Counted from the first letter of the stretch, positions 34,471-42,970 are shown. The stretch: 49,057 bases of DNA from Oscillospiraceae bacterium (GCA_031256825.1 JAIRPV010000038.1:72136-121192), one strand, 5' to 3'. Program-made: numbers and translations. The notes: a model not told the origin generated them from the letters alone.

Positions 34471-34502
34471 GAATGTAAAGCTGTTCACTTTTCACAGCGC
34501 AT

Positions 34503-35708
34503 TTAATCTTCCGCGGCGGAATTATTCATCATAAATGCATAATTCTCTTGCAAGTCCTCCTGCAAACCGTCCGGCTCTTCCGTCAAATTTCGCCCGCGCA
34601 AGAACACTGACCGCAAGTTCCAGTCCTCATCCGCCAGCAGCAAATCCGCCGCTTTGCCTTTGGCGATGCTGCCGGTCTCGCCGTCCACGCCAATCACCCG
34701 CGCGGGGTTGATGGTCGCAGCCTTCAGGGCCGCCCTTTCGTCAATCCCCCAGGAGAGCAAGTTGCGGAACTCGTCGTAGAGATGGCTGGAGCTGCCCGCC
34801 AGGGTATTGCCCTCCAGATAAACCGCGCCGCCGCGCCGATAATAGGTATTCCCGCCGAGGGCATAGGCCCCCTCGGGCAGGCCCGCCGCGGCAACCGCGT
34901 CGCTGACGAGCACGGCGCGATCTTCGCCCAGCAGACGCATGGCCAGCCGCACGGCCGCCGGATGCAGGTGCACGCCGTCGCCAATCAATTCCGCTGTGAC
35001 GTGGGGATCATCCAGCACAGCGCCCACCAGGCCGGGCGCGCGGTGGTGGAGGCCCGTCATGGCGCAAAAGAGGTGCGTGGCGTGGCGAAAGCCCGCCGCG
35101 ATAGCCGCCCGCGCCTGATCGTAATCGGCCTCCGTGTGGGCCATCGACACACAGCACCGTTCGGAAGCCTGGCGCGCGAAGCCGAGCGCCCCCGGCAGTT
35201 CCGGCGCCATGCTGATGATTTTGACAGGGCCCATGCGGCAAAGGCGCTCAAACTCCTCCATGGTGGGCCAGCGCGCGCTGCGCGCATCCTGTGCGCCGCA
35301 CTTGCCCAGCGAGATAAACGGCCCTTCCAGGTGCACCCCGTGGACATAGGCCCCCCGCTCGCTCCCGATGAACGCCGAAACCGCCAGCACAGCGGCTTCC
35401 AGCTGCTCGGGCGGCAATGTCATTGTTGTTGGACAAAACGAAGTTACCCCTTTCGCCGCCAGCATTTGCGAGATGGCGTCCAGCGATTCCGGCAAAGCGT
35501 CGCTCACGTCGCGGCCCAGGGCGCCATGCACATGGATATCAATGAAGCCCGGCAGCAGCCGCAGCCCCTGCGCATCCATCACATGTTCCCAGCCCCTTTC
35601 GCTCAGGCGCTCGCCCAGCGCGGCAATTTTGCCGTCGCGAATCCCCAAGTCGCCGGAAAACGGCCCGTTTTCGGCATATATTTTTGCGTTGCGGATCAAT
35701 ACATCCAT
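34503..35708 (-). CDS. nagA: N-acetylglucosamine-6-phosphate deacetylase
   Basis: 401 residues; GGGAGGGG ends 3 bases before the ATG. The amidohydrolase fold is shown by PGFIDIHVHGALGRD (HXH metal motif), GVHLEGPFIS (metal Glu), SMAHTEADYDQA and HATHLFCAM (His residues), and VLVSDAVAAAGLPEG with the catalytic Asp. It removes the acetyl group from GlcNAc-6-phosphate during amino-sugar or wall recycling. No nagB is adjacent; instead it is the last gene of an apparent operon with an MraZ-like regulator. Its leader is very G-rich with quadruplex-forming runs. Confidence 0.95.
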   Translation of the reverse strand: MDVLIRNAKIYAENGPFSGDLGIRDGKIAALGERLSERGWEHVMDAQGLRLLPGFIDIHVHGALGRDVSDALPESLDAISQMLAAKGVTSFCPTTMTLPPEQLEAAVLAVSAFIGSERGAYVHGVHLEGPFISLGKCGAQDARSARWPTMEEFERLCRMGPVKIISMAPELPGALGFARQASERCCVSMAHTEADYDQARAAIAAGFRHATHLFCAMTGLHHRAPGLVGAVLDDPHVTAELIGDGVHLHPAAVRLAMRLLGEDRAVLVSDAVAAAGLPEGAYALGGNTYYRRGGAVYLEGNTLAGSSSHLYDEFRNLLSWGIDERAALKAATINPARVIGVDGETGSIAKGKAADLLLADEDWNLRSVFLRGRNLTEEPDGLQEDLQENYAFMMNNSAAED

Positions 35709-35734
35709 AAGCCCCTCCCAAAATAAGAACTGCT

Positions 35735-35761
35735 CCCTCCCCTGCCCCCTATCCCCTACCC
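35735..35761 (-). promoter_or_regulatory. Putative G-quadruplex in the nagA leader
   Basis: On the transcribed (minus) strand five G-runs of 3, 4, 5, 4 and 3 are separated by 1-2 bases: GGG-TA-GGGG-AT-GGGGG-CA-GGGG-A-GGG. It lies 27-53 bases upstream of the nagA ATG. Further GGAGGCAGG repeats precede it. Confidence 0.6.
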
Positions 35762-35792
35762 GCCTGCCTCCTGCCTCCTGATCCCTGCCTCC

Positions 35793-36359
35793 TCACGGGA
35801 CCCTGAGCCAAACGCATGGGCCGCAGCGGCGCGGATCGGGCGTTCCCGCGCGGGAAAGCGAACAGGGCGTTTCGCCGTCTTGCAGGCAAATTGGCAGTTC
35901 GAGCAAATCCAGCGCGGCGCGCGGCGCGCGCGATTGCATGAGACGCTCCAGATTGCGCGATTGCCGCTCGAGATGCCCTTTGTTCCAAAGCTCCAGGTGA
36001 TCTTCCACCCCCAGCAGCGTCACCAGGCCGCCGCCGGGCACGCCCAGCAGCTCCATCAGCCGCCTTGGCAGCGCAAAGCTCCCGTTGGCCGCGGGTTCCA
36101 GCCGCTTCACCGAAGCCGCCATCTGCCGAAAATAGGCGTTGATTCCGTTTTTATCCCCAAAGGCCGCGCACAGCTGCTGATCGATGCGTTCCAGCAGCCC
36201 CTCGGCTTTGTCGGCCCGGCAGACATACAAAAACTGCACGCCAAAGCACAGCAGCGCCGCTTTCTGCCCCCAGAGGCGGTGCATTTCTTTGCGAATGCCC
36301 GGCGGCAGCACCACGCCCCCATCGGGGGTAACCGCAAGGTTGAATCGGCCTTCGAACAC
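35793..36359 (-). CDS. MraZ-like protein (AbrB-fold repeats) with Cys-containing tail
   Basis: 188 residues from a GTG at 36359 that has GGAGGAGGGG 5 bases upstream and gives an N-terminus FEGRFNLAVTPDGGVVLPPGIRKEM, matching the 'MF-G-F...D-KGR-v-lP' start of MraZ. A second repeat (FALPRRLMELLGVPGGGLVTLLGVEDHLELWNKG) matches the MraZ second half, GVGDHLEIW-like. MraZ normally represses the division/cell-wall cluster next to mraW and ftsL; here it is an orphan between an unknown gene and nagA. The C-terminal 40 residues with CLQDGETPCSLSRAG and RRCGPC are extra. It could regulate wall or amino-sugar genes, which is an inference. Confidence 0.72.
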   Translation of the reverse strand: MFEGRFNLAVTPDGGVVLPPGIRKEMHRLWGQKAALLCFGVQFLYVCRADKAEGLLERIDQQLCAAFGDKNGINAYFRQMAASVKRLEPAANGSFALPRRLMELLGVPGGGLVTLLGVEDHLELWNKGHLERQSRNLERLMQSRAPRAALDLLELPICLQDGETPCSLSRAGTPDPRRCGPCVWLRVP

Positions 36360-36394
36360 GGGTTCCCCCTCCTCCGGTTTCGCTGGTATTATGA

Positions 36395-37069
36395 TCAATC
36401 GCTGAGCGCGTACAGGCCGCCGTATGCCCCGACAAAGCGCCGCCGGAACACCTGAAAGAACCGATCGGGCGCTTCGCCCCCCTCGAACGCGATGCTGTCG
36501 CCCAGTTCATATGACGGCAGCGCCAGGGCTTTCACGCCGCCCGCGCAGCAGGCGCAGAGCAGATTGCCGTGGGCGCTCAGGCCGGTGGGGCGCGGGAACA
36601 CGCCCTCGCCGCCCACGCGCAGCACCATGCCGCGCCGCGCCAGCGAAAACAGCACCAACGCGTTTTTTTCTGTTGCTGTGAACCAAATATCGCCGCCCAC
36701 GCTGACGATATCGCACGCCGGGCACTCCTGGTAATCCAAAACAAAGCCGCCGCCGCGTGCGCCGTCGGGCCGGAACAGGCGCAGCAGGCCACCGGGGGTC
36801 AGAACGGCGCAGCCGCCATCGGGCAGCGGGGCCGCCCGGCAGCCAAACGGCTCGCCCAGCGCCTGGGCGGCATGCGCCCCCGCGTCGCCAAACTTGATAT
36901 ACAGGTAAGTCGATTCCGCGATGGGCCGCGTTTGCAGGGTTTCCCAGTCGCAAAAATGAAAAGACGCGAAAACGGAGCCATCCGCTTTCGTATCCCTTCG
37001 CGCATATGCGATCGCCTGTTCGTTGGCCGCTATGTCCAGCACCTGCGGCGCGATCATCGTGAGTTTCAT
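36395..37069 (-). CDS. Unknown protein, possible beta-propeller
   Basis: 224 residues from the ATG at 37069 (GAGGT 4 bases upstream); an in-frame extension to 37090 is less likely. I do not recognise a family. The sequence consists of short beta-strand-like stretches alternating with Gly/Pro turns (GGCAVLTPGGLLRLFRPDG, DIVSVGGDIWFTATEKNALVLF, GLSAHGNLLCACCAGGVKALAL), as in WD- or NHL-type propellers, but too short for a full seven-bladed ring. No signal peptide is seen. Its stop lies 33 bases before the MraZ-like GTG start, so the two and nagA are probably co-transcribed. Confidence 0.6.
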   Translation of the reverse strand: MKLTMIAPQVLDIAANEQAIAYARRDTKADGSVFASFHFCDWETLQTRPIAESTYLYIKFGDAGAHAAQALGEPFGCRAAPLPDGGCAVLTPGGLLRLFRPDGARGGGFVLDYQECPACDIVSVGGDIWFTATEKNALVLFSLARRGMVLRVGGEGVFPRPTGLSAHGNLLCACCAGGVKALALPSYELGDSIAFEGGEAPDRFFQVFRRRFVGAYGGLYALSD

Positions 37070-37092
37070 TGTTACCTCGTAAAAATCCAAAA

Positions 37093-37130
37093 CTTAGAAT
37101 GCAGAATGCGGGAGCGTTCTACATTCTAAG
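37093..37130. repeat. Hairpin upstream of the unknown gene
   Basis: CTTAGAATG / CATTCTAAG (9 bp) extended by AGAA/TTCT across one C-A mismatch, 10-base loop. It lies between the structured RNA and the gene start at 37069. It resembles in style the TTAG/CTAA hairpins around rpsG. Confidence 0.7.
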
Positions 37131-37143
37131 ATTCTCAACCAAC

Positions 37144-37342
37144 AAAATCCCCACCAAGCCGTAACGGCGTGGAATGACCTGCCCGAAAGCAGGTGGGTAG
37201 CCTCCCGGCGCGTTCACGCTCCCTTCATCCAAACAAGCGCAAAGCTTGCCCGGGAGGTCTGCAATCCAGCGTCGGAGTCCGGCTCCCTGATGATTGGTGT
37301 AGGGCCATCCAGACCGTAGGTATCGCACAAGGCAGGGATTTT
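37144..37342 (-). ncRNA. ssrS: Structured RNA, probably 6S RNA (SsrS)
   Basis: About 199 bases on the minus strand, delimited by a closing stem AAAATCCC(TGCC) / GGTGGGGATTTT. The 3' side contains CTACCCACCTGC...GCAGGT and GCCGTTACGGC hairpins, and an internal CCTCCCGG / CCGGGAGG helix encloses further hairpins. The size, the closing stem and the 3' portion resemble clostridial 6S RNA, which binds the SigA RNA polymerase in slow growth. I cannot verify the covariance model and the multi-hairpin middle is less rod-like than classical 6S, so another RNA family is possible. No ORF with a Shine-Dalgarno fits the interval. Confidence 0.55.
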
Positions 37343-37419
37343 AGTCGCTTCGCTGCTTTTAGTCGCTTCGCTGTTTCCGATGAAAGTTCGCTTCGCTGCT
37401 TTTGGTCGCTTCGCCGTTT
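37343..37419. repeat. Imperfect tandem repeats upstream of the structured RNA
   Basis: Four copies of GTCGCTTCGCTGCTTTT-like units (17-22 bases each) fill the gap between the DUF1292 stop and the 5' end of the RNA. They occupy the expected promoter position, where I see no good -35/-10 pair. Confidence 0.7.
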
Positions 37420-37794
37420 TTATGCCGGGTTTTCTTCGGTTACGTCGAACGGAATGCCCAGGCGCTTGGAAAATTCCATGCCAACTTCGTCAAACTCCTG
37501 CTCGTCTTCCAGAATGGAAAGATACGTTTCGCCGTCTTCTTCTTCTACCCGCAGCAGGATCAGCTCGTCGTCGCCTTCTTCTTCGCCCTCTTCGCCCACA
37601 AGCGGCGCCAGCGCCACATAGGTGCCCTTCGCGTGTTTTCCGTCGAAGTCCATGCGATCCAGCTCCTCGAACACATGCTCCTTGCCGTCTTCGTCGACAA
37701 CGCTTACGACATCGTTCCCGAAGTCTTCCAGCACTTCGCTGTCAAAATCTTCCGCGCCGTCGCCCGGCCGAAAAATGTCTTCACCGCCCGCCAT
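37420..37794 (-). CDS. DUF1292 family protein
   Basis: 124 residues; GGAGGG is 6 bases before the ATG. It is strongly acidic. The core VVSVVDEDGKEHVFEELDRMDFDGKHAKGTYVALAPL...DDELILLRVEEEDGETYLSILEDEQEFDEV matches DUF1292 (YrzB type), found across Firmicutes next to ruvX or alaS; its function is not known. It has a SigA promoter upstream and the structured RNA downstream. Confidence 0.88.
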   Translation of the reverse strand: MAGGEDIFRPGDGAEDFDSEVLEDFGNDVVSVVDEDGKEHVFEELDRMDFDGKHAKGTYVALAPLVGEEGEEEGDDELILLRVEEEDGETYLSILEDEQEFDEVGMEFSKRLGIPFDVTEENPA

Positions 37795-37832
37795 ACCATA
37801 CCCTCCGTGTTCGTGTTACTTTCGTTGTCTCT

Positions 37833-37861
37833 ATTTTACCCCATTTCGGCGCGTTCGTCAA
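37833..37861 (-). promoter_or_regulatory. SigA promoter of the DUF1292 gene
   Basis: Minus strand: -35 TTGACG (37861-37856), 17-base spacer, -10 TAAAAT (37838-37833). Confidence 0.7.
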
Positions 37862-37932
37862 GAGGGTTTTGCGAAGAAATTTTTATTATTTTTCCGCAAC
37901 AGGCATCTCTTGCAAGAAATTTCATAAATTGC

Positions 37933-37961
37933 TTGCCTTTTTTGCCAAAGTGCGGTATAAT
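37933..37961 (+). promoter_or_regulatory. SigA promoter of the PstS-like gene
   Basis: -35 TTGCCT (37933-37938), 17-base spacer, -10 TATAAT (37956-37961), 33 bases before the ATG. Confidence 0.7.
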
Positions 37962-37993
37962 AAAGGGAGTTATCCGCAGAAAGGGAGGTTCTT

Positions 37994-39166
37994 ATGTCCC
38001 GCGTAAAAAAAGAACATAGGCCTGTGAAACCCGGCTGGCGCGTTGCCGCGCTGATAATGGCCGCCATTCTGCTGGCGGAAGGCCTGGTGGTTGGATTTGC
38101 GTTTGTTGCTTATTTCTTCAACTTTGACACCTACCGCGGCGGCGACGAGCCCGATCGCCTTGGCGACTACAACAACATCAACCAGGAACTGCGCCGCACG
38201 GGGGACTGGGAGCAGATTGTGCGCGACAGCCCCTTCCATCTTGGCGAACCCATCCGGCAATTCATCTCCGCCGGCCCGGACCACCTCGGCACCGTCACAC
38301 GCCTGGAAGGCGAAACCTATCCCACCATCGACGGTTCCACCGTAATGATCCCGATGGGGATTGAGTTTGCCCGGCAGCACCTGGGGTTCACCGACCAACA
38401 GGCCGCCCGCTTTTCGGATTATTCGACGACAGCCACGGCCTATGATTCTCTTTTTAATTTGTTCAGCGACAGCAAATATGTCATTGAGCTGGATTCCAAA
38501 GATTCGTATTGTTACACCGGCCGCCCGCTCGATCTTTTCCTAGGGACCGCGCCTTCCGAAGAGGAGCTTGCCATGGCGCAGCGCAATGGCATTGAGCCTG
38601 TTGTTAAGCCCGTTTGCCTGGATTCTTTTGTGTTCATCACCCACAAAGACAACCCGGTCAACAGCCTCACGCTGGAGCAAATCAGGGGGATTTACAGCGG
38701 GAAAATCAAAAACTGGAAGGAACTCGGCGGGGACGACGCGGCCATTGTTCCCTATCAGCGCGAAGCCAATTCCGGCAGCCAAACCGGCATGGAGCAGCTT
38801 GTCATGCAGGATACGCCGCTGATGCAGCCCCAAAAAGTGCAGATGCAAGCCAGCATGGGCCACCTGATCGACGCCGTGGCTGAATACAAAAACGGCCCGG
38901 CCAGCATTGGTTACACCTATCAATATTATGTGAACAACCTATATAAGAACGACGAGATTCGAATTTTGCAAATCAATGGCGTTGCCCCGACGGATGACAA
39001 TGTGCGCTCCGGAACCTACCCCCTGTGCGTCAACTACTACGGCGTGATCCGCAAAGGCGACGAAACCGCGCGCGGCGGCAAATTCCTCGACTGGATTTTA
39101 AGCCCCGAAGGGCAGGCTTGCGTAAAACAGGCCGGTTATTTGCCTGTGGCCCCGCAGGATCAGTGA
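37994..39166 (+). CDS. Membrane-anchored PstS-like substrate-binding protein
   Basis: 390 residues; GGGAGG is 5 bases before the ATG. A non-cleaved-looking anchor (VAALIMAAILLAEGLVVGFAFVAYFF) replaces the lipobox of typical PstS. The extracytoplasmic part has PstS-type blocks in the classical order: DGSTVMIPMGIEFAR, VCLDSFVFITHKDNPVNSLT, IRGIYSGKIKNWKELGG, REANSGSQTGMEQLV, GYTYQYYVNN and FLDWILSPEGQACVKQAGYLPV. The family binds phosphate or related anions. It is not next to permease genes and is distinct from the permuted PstS of the pst operon, so it may be a sensor or accessory binding protein. DUF1015 follows 32 bases later. Confidence 0.85.
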   Translation: MSRVKKEHRPVKPGWRVAALIMAAILLAEGLVVGFAFVAYFFNFDTYRGGDEPDRLGDYNNINQELRRTGDWEQIVRDSPFHLGEPIRQFISAGPDHLGTVTRLEGETYPTIDGSTVMIPMGIEFARQHLGFTDQQAARFSDYSTTATAYDSLFNLFSDSKYVIELDSKDSYCYTGRPLDLFLGTAPSEEELAMAQRNGIEPVVKPVCLDSFVFITHKDNPVNSLTLEQIRGIYSGKIKNWKELGGDDAAIVPYQREANSGSQTGMEQLVMQDTPLMQPQKVQMQASMGHLIDAVAEYKNGPASIGYTYQYYVNNLYKNDEIRILQINGVAPTDDNVRSGTYPLCVNYYGVIRKGDETARGGKFLDWILSPEGQACVKQAGYLPVAPQDQ

Positions 39167-39198
39167 CCAATCACAATAGACAGGAGTACCCAAAGCCT

Positions 39199-40470
39199 AT
39201 GGCAACCTTCCGCCCGTTCCGCGCCATCCGCCCGCGGCCAGAGCTTAGCGCGCAGGTGGCCGCCCTGCCCTACGACACCATGTCCAGCGACGAAGCCCGC
39301 GCGCGCGCCGGCGGCAACCCGCTGTCGTTCCTGCACATTGACAAAGCCGAAATTGATTTGCCCGAAGGCACGGGGCTATACGACAACGCGGTTTATGAGA
39401 CCGCCGCCGCCAACCTGAAGCGCGGCATAGCCAACGGCGTCTATTTTCAGGATGCGCGGGCGCGGTTTTATATTTATCGCCAAACCTGGCAGGGGCGCGC
39501 GCAAACGGGCCTTGTTGGCTGCGCTTCGATTGACGACTACAAAAACAACGTCATCAAAAAGCACGAACTGACCCACCCCGAGAAGGAGACCGATCGCATA
39601 CGGCATGTTACCGCCTGCAACGCCAATACGGGGCCGATCTTTTTGATGTATCGGGACGAGCAGGGCGTTGCCGGTTTGCTTGACGCTTACTGCGAAGCGC
39701 ACGCGTGCGAATCGCGCTTTGAAGGCCCCGGGCAGGCCACGCAAGAAATTTGGCCGGTGGCCGACGCCGATTTGGCTCGGCGGCTGGAGGCCGCCTTCGC
39801 GGCGACGCCCGCGCTTTATATTGCCGACGGGCACCACCGCTGCGCTTCCGCCGCCAATGTTGGCTTTGCCCGCCGCGCGGCCTGCGAAACCTGCACCGGC
39901 AACGAGGAATTCAACTTTTTTTTGGCCGTGGCGTTCCCCGCCCATCAGCTGAAAATTCTCGACTACAACCGCGTGGTAAAAGACTTAAACGCCCTGTCGC
40001 CCGAGGCCTTCCTTTCCCGCGTGGACGATCAGTTTTATATTGAGCCATACGGCCCGGCGGGGCAGCCTTACCGCCCCGAGGGCAGCCACTATTTTGGCAT
40101 GCTGCTCGACGGCCAATGGTATAAGCTCCGCGCCCGCCGCGGCAGTTTTAACGCCGCCGACCCTGTGTCTTCGCTCGATGTGGAGATTTTGCAGGGAAAC
40201 CTGCTCGCCCCCATTTTGGGCGTAAAAGATCCCCGGCGCGATCACCGCATTGAGTTCATCGGCGGCATCCGCGGGCCGGAGGAGCTGGAGCGCCGCTGCG
40301 CGGCAAACGCGCAGAAGCAAGCCCCCGATATGCGCGTGGCGTTCGCGATGTATCCCACCACGGTGGAAGAGCTGATGGCCATTGCCGACAGCGGCAACAT
40401 CATGCCCCCAAAATCCACCTGGTTTGAACCAAAGCTGCTCAGCGGGCTGTTCATTCACGATCTGGAGTGA
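39199..40470 (+). CDS. DUF1015 family protein
   Basis: 423 residues from the ATG at 39199 (AGGAG 13 bases upstream); the longer in-frame extension overlaps the previous gene. It starts ATFRPFRAIRPRPELSAQVAALPYDTMS, the DUF1015 N-terminal pattern, and has KKHELTHPEKETDRIRH, NTGPIFLMY, YIADGHHRCASA and FNFFLAVAFP. The conserved Lys, His and Asp residues suggest an enzyme, but the reaction is not established; in relatives it is often near serine biosynthesis genes. Here it lies 55 bases before leuS. Confidence 0.9.
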   Translation: MATFRPFRAIRPRPELSAQVAALPYDTMSSDEARARAGGNPLSFLHIDKAEIDLPEGTGLYDNAVYETAAANLKRGIANGVYFQDARARFYIYRQTWQGRAQTGLVGCASIDDYKNNVIKKHELTHPEKETDRIRHVTACNANTGPIFLMYRDEQGVAGLLDAYCEAHACESRFEGPGQATQEIWPVADADLARRLEAAFAATPALYIADGHHRCASAANVGFARRAACETCTGNEEFNFFLAVAFPAHQLKILDYNRVVKDLNALSPEAFLSRVDDQFYIEPYGPAGQPYRPEGSHYFGMLLDGQWYKLRARRGSFNAADPVSSLDVEILQGNLLAPILGVKDPRRDHRIEFIGGIRGPEELERRCAANAQKQAPDMRVAFAMYPTTVEELMAIADSGNIMPPKSTWFEPKLLSGLFIHDLE

Positions 40471-40525
40471 AACCGCAATCTTTCTTCGCCGCATCCTCAA
40501 AAATTTGCCAACAGGAGGGAGCCAT

Positions 40526-42931
40526 ATGCCCACCCCGTATATCCCCAAAGAAATTGAACCAAAATGGCAGAGCCGCTGGGAAGAATCCGGCGTGTTCCAT
40601 GCCGAACAGGGCGGCGCCAAGCCCAAATACTTTGTTCTGATTGAATTCCCCTACCCTTCCGGGCAGGGCCTGCATGTGGGCCACCCCCGGCCTTATACCG
40701 GGCTGGATATCATCGCCCGCAAGCGCCGTTTGCAGGGGTATAACGTTCTGTTCCCCATCGGCTGGGACGCCTTCGGCCTGCCCACCGAAAACTACGCCAT
40801 TAAAAACCACGTGCATCCGGCCGCCGTTACAGCGCAGAACATCGCGCGCTTTCAGGCCCAGGCCAAGGCGCTGGGCTTCAGCTTCGACTGGGCGCGCGAG
40901 GTAAACACCACGGACCCGGCCTACTACAAATGGACGCAGTGGATCTTTTTGCAGATGCTGAAAGCTGGCCTGGCCTATAAAAAAGAAATGCCCGTCAACT
41001 GGTGCACCAGCTGCCGCTGCGTGCTGGCCAACGAAGAAGTGGTCAACGGCGTTTGCGAACGCTGCGGCAGCGAGGTGATTCAGAAAAAAAAGAGCCAGTG
41101 GATGCTGAAAATCACAGCTTACGCCCAGCGGCTCAACGACGACCTGGATGATGTGGATTATATTGAGCGCGTGAAGGTGCAGCAGCGCAACTGGATTGGC
41201 CGCAGCACCGGCGCGCAGGTCACCTTCCAGACGACCGCCGGGGATGCGCTCGAGATCTATACCACCCGGCCGGACACCCTCTTCGGCGCGACCTATATGG
41301 TCATGAGCCCGGAGCATCCCCTGCTGGAGCAATGGAAGCCGCTGCTGTGCAATTACGACGAGGTGCTGGCCTATAAGGCCGCCGCCGCGCGCAAAAGCGA
41401 CTTTGAACGCACGGAGCTAAACAAAGAAAAAACCGGCGTGCGGCTGGATGGCGTTTGCGCGGTCAACCCGGTCAACGGCGCGGAAATCCCCATCTTTATT
41501 TCCGACTATGTTCTGATTTCTTACGGCACGGGAGCCATTATGGCCGTGCCCGGGCACGACACGCGCGACTGGGCGTTTGCCCGCAAGTTCGGCCTGCCGA
41601 TCATTGAAGTCGTCGCGGGCGGCGACATTGAAACCGAGGCTTTCACCGACTGCGCCTCGGGGACGATGGTCAATTCCGGGTTCCTGAACGGCCTTTCTGT
41701 GGAAGCGGCCAAGCAGGCGATCACCGCGTTCCTGACCGAACGCGGCATTGGCTACGAAAAAGTGAACTTTAAGCTGCGCGACTGGGTCTTCGCCCGCCAG
41801 CGCTACTGGGGCGAGCCGGTGCCCGTTGTGCACTGCCCGCATTGCGGCACGGTTGGTCTGCCCGAAGAGCAGCTGCCGCTGCTGCTGCCCCAAGTGGAAA
41901 ACTACGAGCCGACGGAAACCGGCGAATCGCCGCTGGCTTTGCTGACCGACTGGGTGAATACCGTTTGCCCGCAGTGCGGCGGCCCAGCCCGGCGCGAAAC
42001 GGACACCATGCCCCAGTGGGCCGGCAGCAGCTGGTATTTTCTGCGGTATTGCGACCCGGCCAACAACGACGCCTTGGCCTCGAAGGAGGCCCTGGATTAC
42101 TGGATGAACGTGGACTGGTACAACGGCGGCATGGAGCACACGACGCTGCATTTGCTCTATAGCCGCTTCTGGCACAAATTTCTTTATGATATCGGCGTGG
42201 TTCCTACAAAGGAACCTTATCAGAAGCGCACCAGCCACGGCATGATTCTTGGCGAAGACGGCGAAAAAATGTCGAAATCGCGCGGCAACGTTGTCAATCC
42301 AGACGACATTGTCCATCAATACGGCGCCGACACCATGCGCCTTTACGAGATGTTTATCGGCGATTTTGAAAAAAGCGCCCCCTGGAACTCGGCTTCGATC
42401 AAGGGCTGCCGCCGCTTTTTGGAGCGCATCTGGAATTTACAGGATATGGCAACGGGCGGCGAAGGCTACCTGCACGAAGCCGAAATGCACCGCACCATAC
42501 GCAAGGTAACCAACGACATTGAGGCGCTCAAGCACAACACGGCCATTGCCGCGCTGATGAGCCTGCTCAATGTGATTTATGAAAGCGGCAAGGTCTCGCG
42601 CGGCGAATGCAAGACGATTCTGCTGCTGCTGAGCCCCTTTGCGCCGCATATCTGCGAAGAGCTGTGGGAGCGCATGGCCTTCGGCGGGCGCGTGACCGAT
42701 CAAAGCTGGCCCGGCTACGACGAAGCGAAGTGCAAAGAGCAAACCGTTGAAATCCTGGTGCAAATCAACGGCAAGGGCAAGGCCCGCCTGACCCTGCCCG
42801 CCGACATGGCACAGGGCGAAGCGCTTGCTTTGGCCAAAGCGGAGCCAACGGTTGCCCCGCTGCTCGCGGGCAAAACACTGCTGAAGGAACTTTATGTGCC
42901 CGGCAGGCTGATCAACCTGGTGATAAAGTGA
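40526..42931 (+). CDS. leuS: Leucyl-tRNA synthetase
   Basis: 801 residues from the ATG at 40526, with AGGAGGG 6 bases upstream; an in-frame extension into DUF1015 is rejected. The class I HIGH motif is HVGHP (residues 50-54), KMSKS is intact in EKMSKSRGN, and a zinc knuckle is seen at CTSCRCVLANEEVVNGVCERC. The editing domain has TTRPDTLFGATYMV and GTGAIMAVPGHD with the critical Asp. The protein charges tRNA-Leu. No T-box leader precedes it. Confidence 0.97.
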   Translation: MPTPYIPKEIEPKWQSRWEESGVFHAEQGGAKPKYFVLIEFPYPSGQGLHVGHPRPYTGLDIIARKRRLQGYNVLFPIGWDAFGLPTENYAIKNHVHPAAVTAQNIARFQAQAKALGFSFDWAREVNTTDPAYYKWTQWIFLQMLKAGLAYKKEMPVNWCTSCRCVLANEEVVNGVCERCGSEVIQKKKSQWMLKITAYAQRLNDDLDDVDYIERVKVQQRNWIGRSTGAQVTFQTTAGDALEIYTTRPDTLFGATYMVMSPEHPLLEQWKPLLCNYDEVLAYKAAAARKSDFERTELNKEKTGVRLDGVCAVNPVNGAEIPIFISDYVLISYGTGAIMAVPGHDTRDWAFARKFGLPIIEVVAGGDIETEAFTDCASGTMVNSGFLNGLSVEAAKQAITAFLTERGIGYEKVNFKLRDWVFARQRYWGEPVPVVHCPHCGTVGLPEEQLPLLLPQVENYEPTETGESPLALLTDWVNTVCPQCGGPARRETDTMPQWAGSSWYFLRYCDPANNDALASKEALDYWMNVDWYNGGMEHTTLHLLYSRFWHKFLYDIGVVPTKEPYQKRTSHGMILGEDGEKMSKSRGNVVNPDDIVHQYGADTMRLYEMFIGDFEKSAPWNSASIKGCRRFLERIWNLQDMATGGEGYLHEAEMHRTIRKVTNDIEALKHNTAIAALMSLLNVIYESGKVSRGECKTILLLLSPFAPHICEELWERMAFGGRVTDQSWPGYDEAKCKEQTVEILVQINGKGKARLTLPADMAQGEALALAKAEPTVAPLLAGKTLLKELYVPGRLINLVIK

Positions 42932-42944
42932 GCGCCGCAGCGCG

Positions 42945-42970
42945 TTGGGGCGGGATTCCGCCCCAATTTT
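42945..42970 (+). terminator. Terminator of leuS
   Basis: Perfect 9-bp stem TTGGGGCGG / CCGCCCCAA, loop GATT, followed by TTTTCTGTTTT. Confidence 0.9.

Noticed and set aside
34038-34502. tRNA genes near tuf
   Set aside because: I looked for cloverleaf arms and TTCNANNC-type T-loops and found none convincing.
37343-37419. CRISPR-like array from the GTCGCTTCGCTG repeats
   Set aside because: Units are imperfect and too short, with no spacers of constant length and no cas genes.
40471-40525. T-box leader for leuS
   Set aside because: Only 55 bases separate leuS from the previous gene; no T-box motif or terminator pair is present.
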